Assembly: GCA_012514045.1 (NCBI GenBank)
Contig: JAAZBA010000300.1
Span: forward strand, 1 to 8,645
Length of the DNA stretch: 8,645 nt
Source of the DNA: Clostridiales bacterium
GTDB lineage: Bacteria > Bacillota > Clostridia > Oscillospirales > QAMX01
Direction of reading: 5' to 3'
The notes beneath the pieces are model-generated. The model saw only the letters and a program-made list of their open reading frames with translations, ran no database searches and had not been told where the DNA came from. A program made the position numbers and the translations under genes. Below are positions 1 through 4,845 of this stretch, in pieces; the first letter of the stretch is position 1; each line of letters begins with the position of its first letter.

Positions 1-385
1 AAGCGATATTTTCCGCGCTTTCCCGAAAAATGTCCGAATACTCTACGTTCAGACAGATTTTGTTTCGGATATACCGTAATTCCGATACCGTACATTCCGA
101 TTCGGTTAGCGTGATAAATCACAATTGATCAGAGTCTATATAGCAAAGATACTTTTACCACTCTTATTGACCATTTCACAAGCTTGCCGCAAAACAGTGG
201 TTTATAGTAACCAACTTATAAAACTGAGCTTCTAACTCAATCAATAAGGCAACCTGAAGCTGCCAACCGCATCCACGGCGGTTATTCGGCATTCGACCCG
301 TCTGTCCGTAAGACATAATCCGAAAGGAATTTTTCGGAGGTCAGAATATCTTGCTTCGGGAAAGACTCTTCCCAATTCAGATTTC
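1..385 (-). ncRNA. Candidate large structured non-coding RNA or RNA leader, possibly continuing past the left edge
   Basis: Seen: downstream of a strong minus-strand promoter there is no convincing gene, but many helices can be drawn. Hairpins: 358-362/369-373, 319-325/332-338 (7 bp), 265-270/278-283 (6 bp, with 262-264/288-290 extending it), 225-230/234-239 (one G-U), 198-202/209-213, 111-114/119-122. An 8-bp helix 163-170/241-248 encloses two of them as a multibranch. The first hairpin's loop (363-368, plus one base) is exactly complementary over 7 nt to 131-137, which would tie the 5' end to the 3' side as a pseudoknot. The well-folded core is about 270 nt. No U-run terminator is visible before base 1, so the RNA may continue leftwards or lead a gene outside the window. 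I see no hallmark of tmRNA, RNase P, SRP RNA, T-box or the common riboswitches. raiA, ROOL-like or 6S-type families remain possible but unproven. This stretch also accounts for most of the first 527 bases. Confidence 0.5.
71..101. repeat. Short imperfect tandem direct repeat
   Basis: Two near-identical units lie head to tail, sharing two bases: 71-86 (ATACCGTAATTCCGAT) and 85-101 (the same with one extra C, ATACCGTACATTCCGAT). They lie at the 3' side of the candidate structured RNA. They could be a protein or RNA binding repeat, or a local duplication; nothing in the window identifies the role. Confidence 0.5.
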
Positions 386-390
386 AAATT

Positions 391-419
391 ATTATATCAT
401 ATTATGGGAAATATATCAA
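391..419 (-). promoter_or_regulatory. Housekeeping sigma promoter for the structured RNA
   Basis: Read on the minus strand: -35 TTGATA (414-419), 17-bp spacer, -10 TATAAT (391-396). Transcription should start near 384-385, just before the first hairpin of the candidate RNA. The only coding gene upstream ends at 528 and has its own terminator, so this promoter appears to serve the RNA. Confidence 0.75.
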
Positions 420-475
420 CAGTTTAATAGTGCACGTTTTATAAGAATATTCACCGAATTAATGGATTAAAACTG

Positions 476-516
476 AAAAAACCCACAAAAAATCTCCGTC
501 CGGTGGGCGGAGATTT
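476..516 (-). terminator. Intrinsic terminator of the small membrane protein gene, with two alternative hairpins
   Basis: It starts 11 nt after the stop codon on the minus strand. A 9-bp stem (508-516 with 490-498) is followed by a short T stretch (487-489). A second possible stem pairs loop bases 503-507 with 482-486 (CCCAC/GTGGG) and is followed by six T (476-481). The two stems overlap in space and are mutually exclusive. Confidence 0.8.
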
Positions 517-527
517 AATCCTCGTAT

Positions 528-1055
528 TTACTTTAGCTTAACCTTTCTGGGCATAAAGACTCTCATGTTCTCTACCATCTTCTCCGTAGGCTCAAACAGG
601 AAGCGGACTCTTCCGTCCTTCTTTGTTGTGGCGATGCCGAACCATATGTTTTGGGCATACTTGGAGCTTGTGGCGTCAATGGTCTTTGCGAAAGTGCCGC
701 GCTCGTATTCACTCTTGTTTTCATTGTTATAGGGAGCAAGGAGCTCGAATTCATTGGGCTTTACGTTTAGGATTCTCTTCCTTGAACGTTTGGCTATGAT
801 CTTGTCGATGTCCAGCTCGCCGTTTGTGACGATGTACTCAAATTCATAGTTCTGAGCGGTTATAAGCTTGTAGCCGCCGAAACAGAGTCCTACAAAGACG
901 GCAGGCATTATCACGCTTAAAAACTGGAACTGGGCTGAAAGGGTCAGCATTATGTAAATAAGTACGATTGCCGCAAGGATAATGCCGATTTTTATAAGCG
1001 AATCCTTGGCTGTAGGCTGTTTCTTAACGATATGCTCTAAAAAAACGTCTTCCAT
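528..1055 (-). CDS. Small two-helix membrane protein of unknown function (DUF6106-like)
   Basis: A 175-residue protein. A short charged N-terminus is followed by two hydrophobic segments (about residues 21-40 and 45-66) separated by a short SAQFQF turn. The remaining C-terminal part of about 105 residues is soluble and mixed-charge, so the protein probably sits in the cytoplasmic membrane with a cytoplasmic tail. The soluble part includes the stretch NYEFEYIVTNGELDIDKI, then a basic KRSRKR patch, and the end is rich in Lys/Arg. It resembles the clostridial DUF6106 family from memory; no function is known to me. I chose the ATG at 1055 rather than an in-frame ATG at 1079 because AAAGGA (1063-1068) lies 7 nt before it, and because the promoter's start site near 1087 would leave only about 8 nt before the upstream ATG and no ribosome site. 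It is monocistronic, with its own promoter and terminator, and is transcribed divergently from the dehydrogenase gene. Confidence 0.8.
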   Translation of the reverse strand: MEDVFLEHIVKKQPTAKDSLIKIGIILAAIVLIYIMLTLSAQFQFLSVIMPAVFVGLCFGGYKLITAQNYEFEYIVTNGELDIDKIIAKRSRKRILNVKPNEFELLAPYNNENKSEYERGTFAKTIDATSSKYAQNIWFGIATTKKDGRVRFLFEPTEKMVENMRVFMPRKVKLK

Positions 1056-1062
1056 GATGGTA

Positions 1063-1068
1063 TCCTTT
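1063..1068 (-). promoter_or_regulatory. Ribosome binding site deciding the start of the small membrane protein gene
   Basis: AAAGGA on the minus strand, 7 nt before the ATG at 1055. No comparable site precedes the in-frame ATG at 1079, so the shorter product is preferred. Confidence 0.7.
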
Positions 1069-1093
1069 CGTATTTCCATATTAAGTATAGGAT

Positions 1094-1122
1094 ATTATAC
1101 CTCAAAGGCGAATCTAAGTCAA
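1094..1122 (-). promoter_or_regulatory. Housekeeping sigma promoter of the small membrane protein gene
   Basis: Minus strand: -35 TTGACT (1117-1122), 17-bp spacer, -10 TATAAT (1094-1099). The start site should be near 1087, giving a leader of about 32 nt. It lies back to back with the promoter of the dehydrogenase gene, about 40 bp apart. Confidence 0.8.
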
Positions 1123-1162
1123 TCAAATATCGGCAATTTAAATATAATTTTACAAAGAATCA

Positions 1163-1191
1163 TTGACGAAAGAAACGTTTGCGTTTATAAT
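1163..1191 (+). promoter_or_regulatory. Housekeeping sigma promoter of the SDR dehydrogenase gene
   Basis: -35 TTGACG (1163-1168), 17-bp spacer, -10 TATAAT (1186-1191). Predicted start near 1198, leaving an untranslated leader of about 108 nt. Confidence 0.8.
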
Positions 1192-1197
1192 TGTTGA

Positions 1198-1306
1198 TAT
1201 GAAAGCAACGGACACCGGTATGGGAATCAAAAGGTGATGTTCGAAAAAGCCGAAGTACGTGAAAACATCCGGCTTTATATGATTTTATATATTTTGGAGG
1301 TCTATT
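1198..1306 (+). promoter_or_regulatory. Structured 5' leader of the SDR gene, possible regulatory element
   Basis: Two helices can be drawn that cannot form as simple nested stems. GATGTT (1236-1241) pairs with AACATC (1264-1269), while AAAGCCG (1246-1252) pairs with CGGCTTT (1270-1276). Their strands interleave and the two 3' strands abut, so they are alternatives or a strained pseudoknot. The second stem is followed by an AT-rich stretch rather than a clean T-run. The ribosome site GGAGG is at 1296-1300. No known riboswitch consensus was recognised. Confidence 0.35.
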
Positions 1307-2083
1307 ATGGAATTTTTGGAAAAACTGTTTTCACTTAAGGGAAAAACCGCTGTTGTCACCGGCGGCGCCCAGGGTATCGGCAAGGTAGTTTCCTCATATC
1401 TGGCGGGAGCCGGAGCGGATATAGTCATATTCGACCTGCAGCTTGAAGCCGCGGAGAACGTGGCGGAGGAGATAACCAAGGAGAGAAACGTAAGAGCCTG
1501 CGCTTTCTACTGCGATGTAACAAATCCCGACATGGTTGATAAAACCATCGCCGAGGCGGCGCAGAAGATGGGCGGACTTGATATCCTCTTCAACAACGCC
1601 GGCATCTGCCAGCACAAGAGCGCCCTTGAGGTCACCAGCGAGGAGTGGCTCAAAGTCATAAACGTAAACCTCAACGGTGTTTTCTACATGGCAAGAGCCT
1701 TTGGAAAGTACCTTATCGAAAACGGCCGTAAGGGCAGCATTATAAACACCGCCTCAATGTCCGGCACAATAGTCAATATCCCTCAGGAACAGGCTTCCTA
1801 CAACTCCTCAAAGGCAGCAGTCAAGCACCTTACGAAATCCCTTGCCGTGGAGTGGTCAAAGAAGGGCGTAAGAGTAAACTCCATATCCCCGGGATATATA
1901 AAAACAGAGATGACCGGTACCGTCCGTCAGGATTGGCAGAATTTCTGGACGGGGCTTATCCCCTTTGGCAGAATGGGGCTACCAGAAGAGCTGGCCGGCG
2001 CCGTGATCTATCTCGCAAGCGATGCCTCAACATATACGTCCGGCTGCGATATGATAATCGACGGTTGCTTTACGTCTATATAA
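1307..2083 (+). CDS. SDR-family NAD(P)-dependent oxidoreductase, sorbose/xylulose reductase-mannitol 2-dehydrogenase type
   Basis: A 258-residue classical short-chain dehydrogenase of the usual length, cytoplasmic. Cofactor motif TGGAQGIG is at 18-25. Asp43 at the end of the second strand (IFDLQ) suggests a preference for NAD(H) over NADP(H). NNAG is at 96-99, the structural Asn at 121, and the catalytic set is Ser152, Tyr165 and Lys169 (YNSSK), followed by the PG motif at 195-196. The stretch SGTIVNIPQEQASYN and the Trp-rich loop around DWQNFW match the subgroup of polyol/ketose reductases (L-sorbose or L-xylulose reductase, mannitol 2-dehydrogenase) better than fatty-acid FabG, so a sugar or polyol substrate is inferred but not proven. 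GGAGG lies 6 nt before the ATG. The gene stands alone behind its own promoter with no sugar transporter or kinase beside it, so context does not name the substrate. No clear terminator follows it. Confidence 0.9.
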   Translation: MEFLEKLFSLKGKTAVVTGGAQGIGKVVSSYLAGAGADIVIFDLQLEAAENVAEEITKERNVRACAFYCDVTNPDMVDKTIAEAAQKMGGLDILFNNAGICQHKSALEVTSEEWLKVINVNLNGVFYMARAFGKYLIENGRKGSIINTASMSGTIVNIPQEQASYNSSKAAVKHLTKSLAVEWSKKGVRVNSISPGYIKTEMTGTVRQDWQNFWTGLIPFGRMGLPEELAGAVIYLASDASTYTSGCDMIIDGCFTSI

Positions 2084-2114
2084 GTGTAATCCAAAATATT
2101 TTTCAGAATTTTTA

Positions 2115-2143
2115 TTGCATGTCACGCAAATATATATTATAAT
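2115..2143 (+). promoter_or_regulatory. Promoter of the DUF1508/YegP gene
   Basis: -35 TTGCAT (2115-2120), 17-bp spacer, perfect -10 TATAAT (2138-2143). Since no hairpin terminator follows the dehydrogenase gene, read-through into this gene is also possible. Confidence 0.65.
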
Positions 2144-2175
2144 TAAAACATAAATCAAAGGGAGGACAATTAAAT

Positions 2176-2544
2176 ATGGGCAAATTTGTAATCAAAGAAG
2201 TTTCTTCCGGTATCAAGTTCGATCTCAAGGCTTCAAACGGCGAAATAATCGCAACCTCCGAGGTATACACCACAGAAAACGCCTGTAACAACGGCATCGC
2301 CAGCGTAACTAAGAACGCTCCCGTCGCGGGCACCGAGGATCAAACAGTTGAGAACTTCGAAGTTCTCAAGCATCCGAAGTTTGAAATGTACCTCGACAAG
2401 GCAGGAGAGTACCGCTTCCGCCTGAAAGCCACAAACGGTCAGATTATCGCAGTAAGCGAAGGCTATAAGTCTAAGGACGGCTGCCTCAACGGCATCGCCA
2501 GCGTAAAGAAAAACGTTGTTGACGCTAAAATCGAGAAGGTATAG
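2176..2544 (+). CDS. YegP-family protein with two DUF1508 repeats
   Basis: A 122-residue soluble protein made of two similar units: residues about 12-48 (core SNGEIIATSEVY...NACNNGIASV) and about 68-113 (core TNGQIIAVSEGY...GCLNGIASV). Each unit has the DUF1508 signature of a two-strand FxLKAxNGxIIAxSE hairpin followed by a helix ending NGIASVxKN. The two-repeat layout and size match E. coli YegP (about 110 residues). The family's biochemical role is unsettled; it is usually an abundant small cytoplasmic protein. GGGAGGA (2160-2166) lies 9 nt before the ATG, a strong site that, with the perfect -10 box, suggests high expression. It is monocistronic, ending at a bidirectional terminator shared with the convergent transporter gene. 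There is no signal peptide or membrane segment. Confidence 0.9.
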   Translation: MGKFVIKEVSSGIKFDLKASNGEIIATSEVYTTENACNNGIASVTKNAPVAGTEDQTVENFEVLKHPKFEMYLDKAGEYRFRLKATNGQIIAVSEGYKSKDGCLNGIASVKKNVVDAKIEKV

Positions 2545-2573
2545 CATATCTGTTTTCCACATAACGTAAAATG

Positions 2574-2622
2574 AAAAAAGCAAAGGAACAGGATGATGTA
2601 AAGTCATACCTGTTCCTCTTTT
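2574..2622. terminator. Bidirectional intrinsic terminator between convergent genes
   Basis: Stem AGGAACAGG (2584-2592) pairs with CCTGTTCCT (2609-2617), extended inside by ATGA/TCAT (2593-2596/2604-2607) across a one-base bulge. On the plus strand it is followed by CTTTTG. On the minus strand it is followed by TT, GC and six T (2574-2579), which is stronger. It lies about 40 nt after each of the two stop codons. Confidence 0.85.
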
Positions 2623-2657
2623 GTTGTGAAGATATATTTCCTTCCGGCAAGGGACAG

Positions 2658-3563
2658 TTAAGAGCCTGTTCCCCGGCGCTGGATTTTTCCTTCGTAAATC
2701 TGGAACGCGCTGGAAATTACAATAAGCAGTATGCCGACTATGGCGTTCCATGTCAGGTTTTCTCTTAGGATAATGAAGGTCAGCACCGAGGCGAGCGCCG
2801 GCTTTATAAGAAACACCATGGAGGAGGTGGTAACGGGTACGTACTTCATGGAGGTGAAGTAGCACAGATATCCCACTCCCGTGACTATAAATGAGATATA
2901 CAGCACATGAGGAAGGCTTTTTACTGTCAGCTCACCAAATATAGGCGTTTTTGTCACAAGCAAAGCTATAAGCAGTACAATTGCGCCGCAAATAAAGGAG
3001 AAAGCGCTCATGACGAGCCCTCCATAGCGCGCGATTCTCTTTTTCCCCAGCACAGTGTAAACGGAGAAAGTAAGCGCCGCCAGAAGCGCCAACGCCATAC
3101 CGTAGAAATCCGGTGCGAGACTGAAGGGATTGAATATAAAGAGCATACCCACAACACATACCCCCAGGGATATGAGCTTAATAGGCGACAGCTTTTCCTT
3201 TGTGACCAGCACCGCCAAGGGAGCGGTGAAAATGGGGTTCGCGCCGAACAGCACTGCTACAAGGCTTGCGGAGGTGTGAACAAGAGCAGTCTGATAAAGG
3301 GACATGGACAGGGTCACGCCGATAATACCCATCACAAGAAAGAAGAGCAGGTCACCTGAGCCAAATTTCAGCTTCCTTCGTTTCATTTCCGCCACAGCGA
3401 AGGGAAGAAACATCAGCGCTCCGATGAAGAACCGGAGGAAAGTCATACCCAGAGGGCTGTAACTCTCGGGGATCATTTTGCTGGCTATCTCCATGGTGGA
3501 GAAAGCTATGGTGGAGGCCGCGATACATAAATACGCTTTGGTTGTGTCTTTTATTGGTTTCAT
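2658..3563 (-). CDS. EamA-family (DMT superfamily) transporter
   Basis: A 301-residue integral membrane protein with about ten hydrophobic helices arranged as two EamA repeats (roughly residues 8-145 and 155-290), the normal size and layout of a 10-TMS drug/metabolite exporter. Each repeat ends in the family's typical pattern: a stretch rich in Ala/Ser/Val and a Pro-containing helix, then a glutamate followed by leucine and a Gly-containing last helix (TKEKLSPIKLISLGVCVVG and RENLTWNAIVGILLIVIS). The C-terminus is short and basic. Substrate cannot be read from sequence; the family includes amino-acid, metabolite and drug exporters. GAGGA lies 8 nt before the ATG. It is the second gene of an operon: the upstream muramidase-like gene stops 15 nt before this start, so the two are co-transcribed and probably translationally coupled. 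Transcription ends at the bidirectional terminator. Confidence 0.92.
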   Translation of the reverse strand: MKPIKDTTKAYLCIAASTIAFSTMEIASKMIPESYSPLGMTFLRFFIGALMFLPFAVAEMKRRKLKFGSGDLLFFLVMGIIGVTLSMSLYQTALVHTSASLVAVLFGANPIFTAPLAVLVTKEKLSPIKLISLGVCVVGMLFIFNPFSLAPDFYGMALALLAALTFSVYTVLGKKRIARYGGLVMSAFSFICGAIVLLIALLVTKTPIFGELTVKSLPHVLYISFIVTGVGYLCYFTSMKYVPVTTSSMVFLIKPALASVLTFIILRENLTWNAIVGILLIVISSAFQIYEGKIQRRGTGS

Positions 3564-3578
3564 AATATTTTCCTCTTA

Positions 3579-4724
3579 TCAGTTATAAATTTCAAATTCT
3601 CTTTTTTCCAGGGCAAAAGCCGCGGAATCATCAGCCGCCGACTTCACAAGCTCTCGGGCGGATATTTTACCGTTTCTGTAAAGTCCGGAGCCGAGGATAC
3701 GGTCAAAGTGGGTCTTTTCTCCGGAGCCGAGATACTCAAAGCTCTCCGGATCCATGAGGCGGATCTCTTCAAGCAAATATATCCCCGCCGCGAAAATGGA
3801 AGAAGTTTCTTTGTCCGTGATATGAAGCTGCACGCCGTGGCACACCTCACCTTTGTGCTTCGACATAGAGGGGATAAAGGAACATTCCCTGAAGTATATT
3901 CCTGGAAACTCCAGATCATTCATGCGGCTCGAAAGCTTCCTTCCGTTGAGCCATGGAGCCCCAACCACCTGAAAAGGAACAGTGGTACCGCGGCCTTCGG
4001 ACAGATTTGTCCCCTCGAATATAGAGGTGCCGATATAGCACAGAGCGGATTCAAGGCAGGGTATATTGGGGGAGGGAGAAATCCAGAGGTAGGCGATGTC
4101 TGAGAGTATATATTCTCTCCTCCAGCCCTTAAGTGGCACCACCGTCATATCAAGGTCGAGGGAAAGATGCTTTTTAACCCAAAGAGCGTACTCACCTATG
4201 GTGAGACCATATCGGGCGGGGATCGCGTACTCTCCCACAAAAGAGCCATAACTCTCGTCAAGGATAAGTCCCTCGGTTATATTGCCTCCCAGGGGGTTGG
4301 GTCTGTCAAGGACAAAGATATTTTTCCCCGCTTTTGCGCAGGAATCCATGGCGTAGGAGAGGGAATAGAGATAGGTGTAGAATCTGGCGCCCACATCCTG
4401 CATATCAAAAATGAGCACATCAAAAGAAGAGAGCATTTCGTCGGTCATGCGCAGAGTGGAGCCGTACAAGCTGTACACCGGCGCTCCTGTGCGCTCGTCC
4501 GTTATAGAATCCACTTTCATTCCCGCGTCCATATCTCCCCTTATTCCGTGCTCACAGGCGAAGAGAGCGGTCAGGTTGAATCTTTCATGAACTATATCAA
4601 TAACAGAGCGGAATTTCGAGTCTACACCGGTGGGGTTTGTCATTATACTGATTCTGCGACCACGAAGAAGGGAGGCATATTCTCCCAGACTATCCAGACC
4701 TGCGGATATTTTTGCTCTTGACAT
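3579..4724 (-). CDS. DUF1343 (NamZ/YbbC-like) exo-beta-N-acetylmuramidase, apparently without a signal peptide
   Basis: 381 residues spanning the whole DUF1343 domain (glycoside hydrolase family 171). Characterised members such as B. subtilis NamZ (YbbC) remove terminal N-acetylmuramic acid from peptidoglycan fragments for cell-wall recycling. Visible motifs: SIMTNPTGVD near the N-terminus, the CEHG motif at 57-60 (its Glu58 is the likely catalytic residue by family analogy), DMQDVGARFYTYLYS (107-121), DRPNPLGG (140-147), SPSPNIP (216-222) and EGTNLSEGRGTT (237-248). The start begins directly with the domain (MSRAKISAGLDSL) and has no hydrophobic leader, unlike the secreted Bacillus enzyme, so a cytoplasmic location is inferred. 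AAGGA lies about 11 nt before the ATG, a slightly long spacing. It is the first gene of an operon with the EamA transporter. None of the usual recycling partners (murQ, nagZ, amiE) is in view, so the exact substrate stays open. Confidence 0.88.
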   Translation of the reverse strand: MSRAKISAGLDSLGEYASLLRGRRISIMTNPTGVDSKFRSVIDIVHERFNLTALFACEHGIRGDMDAGMKVDSITDERTGAPVYSLYGSTLRMTDEMLSSFDVLIFDMQDVGARFYTYLYSLSYAMDSCAKAGKNIFVLDRPNPLGGNITEGLILDESYGSFVGEYAIPARYGLTIGEYALWVKKHLSLDLDMTVVPLKGWRREYILSDIAYLWISPSPNIPCLESALCYIGTSIFEGTNLSEGRGTTVPFQVVGAPWLNGRKLSSRMNDLEFPGIYFRECSFIPSMSKHKGEVCHGVQLHITDKETSSIFAAGIYLLEEIRLMDPESFEYLGSGEKTHFDRILGSGLYRNGKISARELVKSAADDSAAFALEKREFEIYN

Positions 4725-4760
4725 AAGGCCATGCTTCCTTTCTTTATGGTTACTACCTTA

Positions 4761-4788
4761 ATTATACTCAAAGCTTGCCAAAAGTCAA
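4761..4788 (-). promoter_or_regulatory. Promoter of the NamZ-like/EamA operon
   Basis: Minus strand: -35 TTGACT (4783-4788), 16-bp spacer, -10 TATAAT (4761-4766). Start expected near 4754, about 30 nt before the ATG. The spacer contains the -35 box of the opposing miaB promoter. Confidence 0.75.
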
Positions 4789-4803
4789 ATCAAATGATAT
4801 AAT
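4775..4803 (+). promoter_or_regulatory. Promoter of the miaB-mutS operon
   Basis: -35 TTGCCA (4775-4780), 17-bp spacer, -10 TATAAT (4798-4803). Start expected near 4810, about 36 nt before the preferred TTG start. It is interleaved with the divergent promoter of the NamZ-like gene. Confidence 0.75.
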
Positions 4804-4832
4804 TACATACTTACAATACAGGCGATTGTCAT

Positions 4833-4838
4833 GGGAGG
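4833..4838 (+). promoter_or_regulatory. Ribosome binding site deciding the miaB start
   Basis: GGGAGG ends 7 nt before the TTG at 4846, the ideal spacing. If translation began at the ATG at 4831, this sequence would lie inside the coding region, and only a weak AGG would precede that ATG. This favours the TTG. Confidence 0.65.
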
Positions 4839-4845
4839 AACAAAA

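Noticed and set aside
1..128. C-terminus of a plus-strand gene entering from the left
   Set aside because: All three plus frames are open for 25-41 codons from base 1, none resembles a known protein end, and no terminator follows, so none can be chosen.
111..385. tmRNA, RNase P, T-box or SAM/lysine/cobalamin riboswitch identity for the structured RNA
   Set aside because: The signature sequences of these families as I know them are absent from the minus-strand transcript.
1029..1079. Upstream ATG at 1079 as the start of the membrane protein
   Set aside because: It has no ribosome site and lies only about 8 nt from the predicted transcription start; the ATG at 1055 has both a good site and good spacing.
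1307..2083. Assignment of the SDR gene as fabG (3-oxoacyl-ACP reductase)
   Set aside because: There are no fatty-acid synthesis neighbours, and the IVNIPQ and Trp-rich loop signatures fit polyol/ketose reductases better.
2233..2865. Minus-strand open frame of 210 codons spanning YegP and the end of the transporter
   Set aside because: It runs through the bidirectional terminator and overlaps two well-supported genes in other frames.
4167..4721. Plus-strand open frame of 184 codons across the NamZ-like gene
   Set aside because: It is antisense to well-conserved DUF1343 motifs, has no promoter or ribosome site, and its translation looks like no known protein.
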